Part shown: piece after piece, positions 1 through 6,071 of the stretch | Layout of the letters: the number at the start of each line of letters is the position of its first letter | Position numbering within the stretch: position 1 is the first letter of the stretch | Source: Clostridia bacterium | GTDB taxonomy: Bacteria > Bacillota > Clostridia > Oscillospirales > Butyricicoccaceae | DNA: 9,537 nucleotides | Reading direction: 5' to 3' | NCBI GenBank assembly: GCA_017556565.1 | Contig: JAFYMQ010000047.1 | Span: 1-9,537, forward strand | The notes under the pieces: model-generated | Told to the model about the DNA's origin: nothing | The model's database searches: none | The model's input: the letters and a program-made list of their open reading frames with translations, nothing else | Made by a program: the position numbers and the translations under genes

Positions 1-1
1 G

Positions 2-442
2 GAAAAGGTCGGCAGCGGCAGAATAGGCTGGTACAGATTTGACATAAGCGGCAATCAGGGCGAAAAGCTTCTGGCAGCCGATACCTATTTCAGCATAGCC
101 GACGGCTGGTATATATTCTGGCCCGACAAGTGGCAGGACAGCGTGTCCTCACAGCGTACGGTCAACAACGGCGTGGCAATGACCACCTTCTACGTCCCCG
201 TTACCGCAGGCACTATGGAGGAGGTGCGAAACGCCCTGCTCACCGTCTACGTGTTCAGCGGTGACCAAAGCGCCGACACTCTGCAAAGCTACTCGGGGGT
301 CAAGGTCATACAGACTGTGGGCACTACGATCTATGCCTACAAGATCATGCAGAACGATTTTCCCGAATATTCCATGTCCGACTGGGACATGACCCGACTG
401 TTCAATATTATAGAAGCATCAAGCGCCAAGGAGGGTTATTGA
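2..442 (+). CDS. C-terminal part of an unrecognised protein (5' end outside window)
   Basis: The reading frame is open from base 2 to the TGA at 440-442, giving 146 residues with no start needed inside the window; a GTG at 143 could begin a shorter frame but in-frame codons continue upstream, so I treat the gene as truncated by the window edge. I do not recognise the family. The visible part has aromatic-rich beta-strand-like segments (WYRFDISG near residues 10-17, GWYIFWPDKWQD near 39-50), then alternating hydrophobic strands and a final segment ending ASSAKEGY. No transmembrane segment is visible. The 'tyrosine-phenylalanine-trp-Pro-x-x-Trp' look followed by strands resembles the exported beta-rich domain of many clostridial lipoproteins, but this is only an impression. 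The next gene, a response regulator, starts 1 base after its stop, and the regulator's ribosome binding site (AAGGAGGG, 428-435) lies inside this gene, so the two are probably co-transcribed. An exported protein linked to the two-component system is a plausible guess. Confidence 0.75.
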   Translation, partial: EKVGSGRIGWYRFDISGNQGEKLLAADTYFSIADGWYIFWPDKWQDSVSSQRTVNNGVAMTTFYVPVTAGTMEEVRNALLTVYVFSGDQSADTLQSYSGVKVIQTVGTTIYAYKIMQNDFPEYSMSDWDMTRLFNIIEASSAKEGY

Positions 443-443
443 G

Positions 444-1130
444 ATGAAGAAAAAAGCACTGGTACTGGAAGATGAGGAGAGCATACGCTCGTTTGTTGTC
501 ATAAATCTCAAACGCGCAGGCTATGAGACCGTGGAGTTTTCCATGGGCGAAAAGGCTGTGGACTACATGCAGCGCAATTCGGACATTGCTATTGCCATAC
601 TGGACGTTATGCTGCCCGATATTTCGGGCTTTGAGGTGTGCAGACGCATACGCGGTCTGGGCAGCCGTGTGGGTATTATTATGCTTACCGCATTGAGTCA
701 GGAGACCGACAGGGTCAACGGCCTTATCACAGGCGCCGACGACTACGTTACCAAGCCTTTTTCGGTGGTGGAGCTGGTGGCGAGAGCCGATGCGCTCTAC
801 CGCAGAATGTTCAGCGGCAACTTTGACGATCATACCCTGCGTATGGGCGACTTTGTGCTGGACACCCGCGCCCGTGAACTGACAATGCCCAACAAAGAAA
901 CCATCGAGCTTACACAGGTGGAATATCTGCTCATCAAGGCTCTGCTGGAAAACAAAGGCAAGACCCTCGCCCGCGACGAGCTGCTGACTCTGGTGTGGGG
1001 CAAGGGCTACACAGACATCAAGGTGGTGGACGTCAATATCCGCCGCCTGCGCCTCAAGATAGAAGAGGACGCCGCCAACCCCCGGCATATTCTGACCGTA
1101 TGGGGCAGCGGCTATAAGTGGAAGGAGTAA
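444..1130 (+). CDS. OmpR/PhoB-family DNA-binding response regulator
   Basis: This 228-residue protein has the full two-domain layout of OmpR/PhoB regulators. The receiver domain (about 3-118) shows the acidic pocket E9/D10, the phosphoacceptor D54 in the ILDVMLPDISG motif, the switch Thr82 and the conserved Lys104 in the TKPF motif. The C-terminal winged helix (about 128-226) shows the ELTQVEYLLIKALLENKG start, the recognition-helix region VVDVNIRRLRLKIE (194-207) and the terminal hairpin ILTVWGSGYKW. It should be phosphorylated by the kinase encoded directly downstream and bind direct repeats at target promoters. The start is fixed by an excellent AAGGAGGG ribosome binding site at 428-435, 8 bases upstream of the ATG. 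The kinase gene follows after 7 bases. The regulon cannot be read from the sequence; names such as PhoP, VanR or ResD would be guesses. Confidence 0.96.
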   Translation: MKKKALVLEDEESIRSFVVINLKRAGYETVEFSMGEKAVDYMQRNSDIAIAILDVMLPDISGFEVCRRIRGLGSRVGIIMLTALSQETDRVNGLITGADDYVTKPFSVVELVARADALYRRMFSGNFDDHTLRMGDFVLDTRARELTMPNKETIELTQVEYLLIKALLENKGKTLARDELLTLVWGKGYTDIKVVDVNIRRLRLKIEEDAANPRHILTVWGSGYKWKE

Positions 1131-1137
1131 AAAATCC

Positions 1138-2598
1138 ATGGCGGAACAAAAGAATACCGGCTCTGTTCCGCCTGAAAACAGTCGGAGCAGCGGAATAAAA
1201 CGGCGCTGGATAATGACCAATATGTCGGTGGTGCTGGGAATACTGCTGGTGCTGCTGGTGGTTGCCGGCGTGGTCGTTACACAGAACTACCGCGACAGCG
1301 TGGTATCCAACGTGCAGATGCGCGCCGACACCCAGGCAAAAGCCATCAATACCAACGCCGCAGGCTCGTACAGTATATTCTACGAGTACGCACGGCAGGC
1401 GGTGCAGAACTTTGCCGACAAGGATCTTCTGGAGATGCAGATACTTGACGAGTACGGCAGAGTTATGTTCTCCTCGGCAGGTCTGACGGCAGGCTACAAG
1501 CCTACCACCACCGACGTGAGCGATGCATTTGCAAGCGGCGGCGACAGTACCTATATGGGCGAGGATCGGGGCATCAACGACAACGTTGTTGCCACCACGT
1601 CGGTTGTCAGACTGCAAAACGGCGAGATCGTGGGCGCTGTGCGGTTCGTGTCCTCCACACGCCTGCTCAAAGCCCGCCTGAGTCAGGTATACATGGAGCT
1701 GGCGGCTGCAGGACTGGCGGTCACACTGCTGATAATCATCACCAATACAATGTTCCTGCAGTCAATCGTCAACCCCATACTGCAGATAAACCTGCTGTCC
1801 CGCAAAATAGCCGGCGGTCAGCTGGGCGCAAGACTGGACGTGCGTTACCGTGACGAGATCGGCGAGCTGTGCGAGACCATCAACGATATGTCTCAGGAGC
1901 TTGCCCGCTCCGAGCAGATGAAAAACGACTTTATCTCCTCGGTGTCCCACGAGCTGCGCACACCTCTTACCGCGATCCACGGCTGGACCGAGACGGTGGA
2001 AAACGCCCTTGACGACCCCGAGGTTGCAAAAATGGGTCTGGGCATCATCAAGAGCGAGACACTTCGCCTCAGCCAGATGGTTGAGGAGCTGCTGGACTTT
2101 TCGCGGCTGGAGTCGGGCAGACTCAAGCTGCAGATGGAGAGCTTTGACATTCGCGGCGAGGTTTATGACGCGGTGTTTACCTACAATGAGCTGCTCCGCA
2201 AGCAGAACCTGACCGTCAATTACTGGGAGAGCGAGCAGCCTATTACGGTGTTCGGCGACAAAAACCGCCTCAAGCAGGTCTACCTCAACATTCTTGACAA
2301 TGCCGCCAAGTACGGCAGCGCAGGTGACAGTGTGGACATCAAGGTCTATGAGGAAAACGGCGAATGTATAGTTACCATACGCGACTACGGACAGGGAATA
2401 CCCGAAAGTGAGCTGCCTCGGGTAAAGGAAAAGTTCTTCAAAGGCAGCGCATACGGCAGAGGTGCGGGAATCGGACTGGCTGTGTGCAACGAGATTATGT
2501 CGCTTCACGGCGGCAGCATGGATATTACAAGTGAGACGGGCAAGGGTACCTGCGTAACGGTAAAGCTGCCCGCAAAGATACAGGAGAGACAAAAATGA
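1138..2598 (+). CDS. Membrane sensor histidine kinase (HAMP, HisKA, HATPase)
   Basis: The 486-residue protein is a classical HPK1-type sensor kinase and the evident partner of the preceding response regulator. A basic N-terminus (residues 19-24) precedes transmembrane helix 1 at about 29-48. An extracytoplasmic domain spans about 49-185; it contains ILDEYGRVMFSS (102-113) and a later NGEIVGAVRFVSS strand, which looks like a PAS/Cache-type fold. Transmembrane helix 2 is at about 186-206, and HAMP runs about 207-260. The dimerisation domain carries the phosphorylated His271 in SSVSHELRTPLTAI. The ATPase domain shows the N box (N384, N388 in LNILDNAAKYG), G1 (DYGQG, 416-420), F box (KFFKGS) and G2 (GAGIGLAV, 442-449). 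All catalytic motifs are intact. The ribosome binding site AAGGAG (1122-1127) lies at the end of the regulator gene. The stop codon overlaps the next gene as ATGA. The ligand is unknown. Confidence 0.96.
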   Translation: MAEQKNTGSVPPENSRSSGIKRRWIMTNMSVVLGILLVLLVVAGVVVTQNYRDSVVSNVQMRADTQAKAINTNAAGSYSIFYEYARQAVQNFADKDLLEMQILDEYGRVMFSSAGLTAGYKPTTTDVSDAFASGGDSTYMGEDRGINDNVVATTSVVRLQNGEIVGAVRFVSSTRLLKARLSQVYMELAAAGLAVTLLIIITNTMFLQSIVNPILQINLLSRKIAGGQLGARLDVRYRDEIGELCETINDMSQELARSEQMKNDFISSVSHELRTPLTAIHGWTETVENALDDPEVAKMGLGIIKSETLRLSQMVEELLDFSRLESGRLKLQMESFDIRGEVYDAVFTYNELLRKQNLTVNYWESEQPITVFGDKNRLKQVYLNILDNAAKYGSAGDSVDIKVYEENGECIVTIRDYGQGIPESELPRVKEKFFKGSAYGRGAGIGLAVCNEIMSLHGGSMDITSETGKGTCVTVKLPAKIQERQK

Positions 2599-3521
2599 GC
2601 TGTAAAAAAACAAGCATAGGCGGTCAGGCTCTTATTGAGGGCATACTGATGCAGGGCCCCGACAAGCGGGCAATCGTAGTGCGCAAGCCTGACAAGACTC
2701 TGGAGATAAAAGAAGAGGAAGGCGGCTCGAAAAAGCGCAGCTTTATACTCAACCTGCCCATAATCCGCGGCCCTATCAGATATTGGGACGCGATCACCAA
2801 CGGCGTCAGCGCTCTTATGTACTCGGCAGAGTTCTTTGACGACGGCAGCGAGGAAAAAAAGTCAAAGTTCGAGCTGTGGCTGGAAGAAAAAATCGGACTC
2901 AAAAAGCTCGAAAAGCTGCTTATGGGTTTTGCGGTGGTGCTGGGTATCGCGCTGCCCATCGGTCTGTTCATTCTGCTGCCCACACTGATAGCAGGTCTGT
3001 TCGGTGACGGGCTGCACTACATGGTACGCAACCTGATCGAGGGCGTTATCCGTATACTGATATTCGTGGGCTTTGTCTGGGCAACCAGCAAAGAAAAAGA
3101 CGTCAAGCGCACCTATATGTACCACGGCGCAGAGCACAAGACCATTGCCTGCTATGAGCACGGTATGCCCCTGACTGTGGAAAACTGCCGCCGCTGCAGC
3201 CGTTTCCATCCCAGATGCGGCACAAGCTTTTTGTTCGTGGTTATGATAGTCAGTATTCTGGTATTCTCGGTGGTGCATTGGAGCAACCCCTTTATCCGTA
3301 TGGCGCTGCGCCTGCTGCTTCTGCCCGTGGTCGCAGGCATCAGCTATGAGATCAACCGTTTTGCGGGCAGATACGACTGCAAGCTGACCTATGCTCTTCG
3401 CGCTCCCGGTGTGTGGATGCAGCATCTGACCACACTTGAGCCCGACGACAGTATGATAGAGGTAGCTATAGAGGCACTCAGCAGAGTTATCCCCGAGGAG
3501 GAAAACAAAGACAGGTGGTGA
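2595..3521 (+). CDS. yqhQ: DUF1385 / YqhQ-family membrane protein
   Basis: The 308-residue product matches the DUF1385 (YqhQ) family by its signature blocks: GGQALIEGILMQGP at 9-22, the YHGAEHK histidine motif at 176-182, the HPRCGTSF block at 205-212, and YEINRFAGRYD (251-261). The family is annotated as a predicted metal-dependent enzyme because of these conserved His, Glu and Cys residues; its reaction is not established. Hydrophobic stretches at about 108-134, 148-163, 211-228 and 233-249 suggest an integral membrane protein with the conserved histidine motif between membrane segments. A charged linker (about 36-48 and 84-105) is rich in Lys and Glu. The ATG overlaps the kinase stop codon in an ATGA arrangement, with an AGGAGA ribosome binding site at 2582-2587, so translation is coupled to the kinase. 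The gene's position immediately before prmC is a familiar clostridial arrangement. The family assignment is firm; function remains open. Confidence 0.92.
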   Translation: MSCKKTSIGGQALIEGILMQGPDKRAIVVRKPDKTLEIKEEEGGSKKRSFILNLPIIRGPIRYWDAITNGVSALMYSAEFFDDGSEEKKSKFELWLEEKIGLKKLEKLLMGFAVVLGIALPIGLFILLPTLIAGLFGDGLHYMVRNLIEGVIRILIFVGFVWATSKEKDVKRTYMYHGAEHKTIACYEHGMPLTVENCRRCSRFHPRCGTSFLFVVMIVSILVFSVVHWSNPFIRMALRLLLLPVVAGISYEINRFAGRYDCKLTYALRAPGVWMQHLTTLEPDDSMIEVAIEALSRVIPEEENKDRW

Positions 3522-3525
3522 ACAG

Positions 3526-4383
3526 ATGGTAAGAACGGTCAACGATGCATTCCTGGATCTGCGCAACGAACTGCGTCAGGCAGGAGTGGCAGGCTTTCAG
3601 CTGGAGGCAAAGGAGCTTGTTTGCTATGCCCTCAATATCCCCCGCGAGGAGTTTTTCAACAAGCGGGGCATGCTGGTGTTTGAGCGTGACGATCAGCGTA
3701 TTCAGCGGCTCAAGCAGCAGCGGCTGGGCGGTATGCCCATCCAGTATATAACAGGGCAGTGGGAGTTTTACTCTCTGCCGCTGGAGGTCACCCGCGACAC
3801 CCTTATACCCCGCGCCGACACCGAGACTCTGGTGGAAGCGGCGCTGGAGACCTTGCAGAACCGCTCAAGAGGCAGACTGCTCGATCTGTGCTGCGGCAGC
3901 GGCTGTGTGGGTATCGCCGTGCTCAAAAACCTGACCGACGGCATCAGCGGCGTGCTGGCTGACAAATCAAGCGCGGCACTGCACGTGGCGAGAAAAAATC
4001 TGATGCGCCACTATCTCAGCTCCCGTGCCTATACGGTCACGGTTGACGCCATGCTCCCCGTACCCGACACGCTGGGCAAGTTCAACTTTATCACCTGCAA
4101 TCCGCCCTATATCCCATCCGCCGATATACAAACCCTTGACGTTGAGGTCAGGCAGGAGCCGGTTATGGCGCTGGACGGCGGCGAGGACGGACTGGACTTT
4201 TACCGCACCATTCCCCGAACCTTCCGCACAGCTCTTGCCCCCGGCGGCACGCTGGCTTTTGAGGTGGGGATCGGTCAGTGCTACAGCGTTATGGACATTC
4301 TTGAGCGCGAGGGTTACAAAAATATCCGTTCCAAAAACGATCTGTGCGGCATCGAACGGGTAGTAATGGGCACTATTGAGTAA
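3526..4383 (+). CDS. prmC: Release factor glutamine-N5 methyltransferase PrmC
   Basis: PrmC transfers a methyl group from S-adenosylmethionine to the glutamine of the GGQ motif of peptide chain release factors 1 and 2, raising termination efficiency. The 285 residues fit the family length. The helical N-terminal substrate-binding domain covers about 1-85. The methyltransferase domain has RADTETLV (96-103), the SAM-binding glycine motif DLCCGSG at 120-126 (a Cys-Cys variant of the usual DLGTGSG), the catalytic NPPYI at 192-196, and the family block EPVMALDGGEDGLDFYR (211-227). The NPPY motif plus this downstream block favours PrmC over the related HemK-like and PrmB enzymes. It starts 4 bases after the DUF1385 stop, with an AGGTGG ribosome binding site. 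In many clostridia prmC is followed by its substrate gene prfA; here the next gene is recA after a 123-base gap, so prfA must lie elsewhere. No clear terminator follows prmC. Confidence 0.95.
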   Translation: MVRTVNDAFLDLRNELRQAGVAGFQLEAKELVCYALNIPREEFFNKRGMLVFERDDQRIQRLKQQRLGGMPIQYITGQWEFYSLPLEVTRDTLIPRADTETLVEAALETLQNRSRGRLLDLCCGSGCVGIAVLKNLTDGISGVLADKSSAALHVARKNLMRHYLSSRAYTVTVDAMLPVPDTLGKFNFITCNPPYIPSADIQTLDVEVRQEPVMALDGGEDGLDFYRTIPRTFRTALAPGGTLAFEVGIGQCYSVMDILEREGYKNIRSKNDLCGIERVVMGTIE

Positions 4384-4409
4384 TAAATTGGACAGTTGCG
4401 CCAAATGGT

Positions 4410-4423
4410 CGAACAAATGTTTG
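4410..4423 (+). promoter_or_regulatory. LexA operator (SOS box) of recA
   Basis: The 14-base sequence CGAACAAATGTTTG matches the Gram-positive LexA (DinR) consensus CGAAC-N4-GTTYG at every defined position and differs from a perfect palindrome only at the T before the last G. Its right half covers the first three bases of the likely -35 hexamer (4421-4426), the classical geometry for repression by blocking RNA polymerase. RecA is a standard LexA target, so the placement supports the call. LexA binding itself is inferred. Confidence 0.9.
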
Positions 4424-4449
4424 CATTTTTTCGAACAATATGGTATATT
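4421..4449 (+). promoter_or_regulatory. Probable sigma-A promoter of the recA operon
   Basis: A -10 element TATATT at 4444-4449 (5 of 6 to consensus) is preceded by TG one base upstream (4441-4442), making an extended -10. The corresponding -35 with a 17-base spacer is TTGCAT at 4421-4426, matching only the first three consensus bases; the extended -10 would compensate. Transcription would begin near 4456, giving a leader of about 50 bases. The overlap with the LexA box supports this being the regulated promoter. Confidence 0.75.
4432..4436 (+). promoter_or_regulatory. Second LexA-like half-site (CGAAC) in promoter spacer
   Basis: A second CGAAC lies exactly 22 bases downstream of the first one (4410), close to two helical turns, between the -35 and -10 elements. 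Its other half (TGGTA, 4441-4445) does not match GTTYG, so it is a half-site at best. It could give weak or cooperative LexA contact or be chance in a short AT-rich region. Confidence 0.35.
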
Positions 4450-4475
4450 GTATACATAAACTAATTGACAGAAAG

Positions 4476-4490
4476 CGGGACAGGTTCCCG
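4476..4490 (+). other. Small hairpin in recA leader
   Basis: CGGGA (4476-4480) and TCCCG (4486-4490) are perfectly complementary with a 5-base loop CAGGT. The stem ends 3 bases before the recA ribosome binding site and has no T-tract, so it is not a terminator. It may affect mRNA stability or ribosome access, but five base pairs in a leader of this size can arise by chance. Confidence 0.4.
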
Positions 4491-4493
4491 ACT

Positions 4494-4501
4494 GAGAGGT
4501 G
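4494..4501 (+). promoter_or_regulatory. Ribosome binding site that fixes the recA start
   Basis: GAGAGGTG at 4494-4501 lies 5 bases upstream of the ATG at 4507 (8 bases from the AGG core). The upstream in-frame TTG at 4465 has no Shine-Dalgarno sequence and would add 14 residues (starting MTESGTGS) that RecA proteins do not have. The ATG gives an N-terminus that aligns with the usual RecA start before the KALxxAxxQxEKQFGKG block. Confidence 0.8.
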
Positions 4502-4506
4502 TATAT

Positions 4507-5616
4507 ATGGAAAGAGAAAAGGCTCTTGATACGGCTATAGCTCAGCTTGAAAAACAGTTTGGCAAAGGTACTATAATGCGTCTGGGCGACTCGGGCGGAT
4601 CTATCGAGGTTGAGGCGGTTTCTACCGGCTCGCTGGCTCTGGATGCTGCGCTGGGTATCGGCGGTATGCCCAAAGGCCGCGTGGTCGAGGTCTACGGCCC
4701 TGAGGGTTCGGGTAAGACCACTATAGCCCTGCACCTGATCGCATCGGTGCAGAGAGAGGGCGGCACGGCTGCGTTTATCGACGCAGAGCATGCGCTTGAC
4801 CCTGTCTATGCCGAGGCACTGGGCGTTGATGCGGAGAGCCTGCTGATTTCTCAGCCCGACAACGGCGAGCAGGCGCTGGAGATCACCGAGGCGCTGGCAC
4901 GTTCGGGCGCGGTTGACGTTATCGTTGTTGACTCGGTTGCGGCACTTGTTCCCAAGGCCGAGATCGAGGGCGAGATGGGCGAGAGCTTTATGGGTCTGCA
5001 GGCACGTCTGATGAGCCAGGCTCTGCGCAAGCTGGTCGGCCACGTTGCCAAGGCTAACTGCCTGCTGGTGTTCATCAACCAGCTTCGTGACAAGATCGGT
5101 ATCGTATACGGTAACCCCGAGGTCACCACCGGCGGCAAGGCGCTCAAATACTACACCAGCGTCCGTATCGAGATCCGCAGAATGGAGCATATCAAGGTCA
5201 ACGGCGCCAACGTAGGCAGCCGCACCAAGGCAAAGGTAGTCAAGAACAAGATGGCTCCCCCCTTCAAAGAGGCGGAGTTTGATATTATGTACGGCGAGGG
5301 TATCTCCAAGGTTGGCGAGCTGCTTGATCTGGGTGTCAAGTTCGGCTTTGTCCAGAAGGCCGGCGCATGGTTCGCTATGGGCGAGTACCGCTTGGGTCAG
5401 GGCAGAGACGCGGCAAAAGAGTATTTCCGCAACCATCCCGATGAGGCAGAGGAGCTTGAGCAGAAGATCCGCGCCAAGCTGATGGGCAAAGAGGTTGAGG
5501 AAAAAGAAGCCGCACCCGCAGCCCCCGCTGCCAAAAAAGGCGCAAAAGCCGCTGACAAAAAGGCCGCTTCAAAGGACGGCGTAGAGGTCTTTGCCGACGA
5601 TTTTGAGGACGATTGA
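4507..5616 (+). CDS. recA: Recombinase RecA
   Basis: RecA forms ATP-dependent filaments on single-stranded DNA, drives homologous pairing and strand exchange, and stimulates LexA self-cleavage in the SOS response. The 369-residue protein has the N-terminal oligomerisation segment with [14 protein letters not shown] (15-28), Walker [10 protein letters not shown] (64-72), the catalytic Glu94 in IDAEHALDP, Walker [14 protein letters not shown] (138-150), loop L1 around EIEGEMGES (152-160), and loop L2 within [13 protein letters not shown] (198-210) preceded by INQLRDK. The C-terminal domain (about 265-328) is followed by a low-complexity Ala/Lys tail (about 329-356) and an acidic end VFADDFEDD. 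That Ala/Lys segment is less typical and is discussed as a finding. No intein or frameshift is present. It is preceded by a LexA-controlled promoter and shares one base with recX (TGATG). Confidence 0.99.
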   Translation: MEREKALDTAIAQLEKQFGKGTIMRLGDSGGSIEVEAVSTGSLALDAALGIGGMPKGRVVEVYGPEGSGKTTIALHLIASVQREGGTAAFIDAEHALDPVYAEALGVDAESLLISQPDNGEQALEITEALARSGAVDVIVVDSVAALVPKAEIEGEMGESFMGLQARLMSQALRKLVGHVAKANCLLVFINQLRDKIGIVYGNPEVTTGGKALKYYTSVRIEIRRMEHIKVNGANVGSRTKAKVVKNKMAPPFKEAEFDIMYGEGISKVGELLDLGVKFGFVQKAGAWFAMGEYRLGQGRDAAKEYFRNHPDEAEELEQKIRAKLMGKEVEEKEAAPAAPAAKKGAKAADKKAASKDGVEVFADDFEDD

Positions 5617-6071
5617 TGTCTGAGCGGGAAAAAGCGCTGGCTACGGCAGCCGCGGTACTCAACTACAAAAACCGCAGCAGCCGCAAGCTGTACGACAAAC
5701 TGCTGGAAAAAGGAATAGAGCCTGAGGACGCGGAGCACGCAATTGAGCGGCTTCGCGACTTTGGCTATCTTGACGACGGCGAATATGCCCTGACCGTGCT
5801 GCGTTCGGGCATGGCAAAAGGGTGGGGAAAAGACCGCATCCGCCGCAAAATGCAGGAAGAAAAACTGTCCGAGCAGACAATCGAGCAGGCGCTTGAGCAA
5901 TACACACTTGACGAAGACAAACTGGACAGCTTTATAAAGGGTCACAGCGGAGACCTCAGTGACCCCCGCGAGCGCAAAAAGATAAGAGACAAGCTTTTTA
6001 GACGAGGATATTCTTGGGAGGAGATCGGCGCTGCACTCAGACGGTGCCGTATTGACGGTTATGAAGACTAA
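5616..6071 (+). CDS. recX: RecA regulator RecX
   Basis: RecX binds within the RecA filament groove and limits its activity, and in Firmicutes it is normally a partner gene of recA. The 151-residue product shows the repeated three-helix pattern of the family: SSRKLYDKLLEKGIEPEDAEHAIERLRDFGYLDD early (about 21-54), then GKDRIRRKMQEEKLSEQTIEQALEQY, and a last repeat ERKKIRDKLFRRGYSWEEIGAALRR. The DFGYLDDGEYA stretch is a hallmark of RecX. I chose the ATG at 5616 rather than the TTG at 5613 because it lies in the TGATG overlap with the recA stop and follows a GAGGA site (5605-5609). The location directly after recA confirms the call. RecX is expected to rise together with RecA after DNA damage. 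Confidence 0.95.
   Translation: MSEREKALATAAAVLNYKNRSSRKLYDKLLEKGIEPEDAEHAIERLRDFGYLDDGEYALTVLRSGMAKGWGKDRIRRKMQEEKLSEQTIEQALEQYTLDEDKLDSFIKGHSGDLSDPRERKKIRDKLFRRGYSWEEIGAALRRCRIDGYED

Noticed and set aside
408..1220. A 270-codon minus-strand open frame over the response regulator
   Set aside because: Antisense to a complete two-domain regulator; no recognisable motif in the antisense product.
2862..3566. A 234-codon minus-strand open frame over the DUF1385 gene
   Set aside because: The plus-strand frame carries all DUF1385 signature blocks; the antisense product is His/Gln-rich low-information sequence.
4384..4410. Possible terminator after prmC
   Set aside because: Only a weak TTGG/CCAA pairing is visible and there is no following T-run, so readthrough toward recA cannot be excluded.
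4465..4470. Perfect TTGACA -35 hexamer in the recA leader
   Set aside because: No -10 element lies at 16-19 bases (the region is GC-rich); the TATATA near 4502 is about 31 bases away. The match is probably chance.
4465..4506. Longer recA beginning at TTG 4465
   Set aside because: No ribosome binding site precedes it and the extra 14 residues do not fit the RecA family; the ATG at 4507 has GAGAGGTG in place.
3967..5436. A 489-codon minus-strand open frame over prmC and recA
   Set aside because: It runs through the recA promoter and LexA box and is antisense to two clear genes; its length comes from the codon bias of the sense genes.
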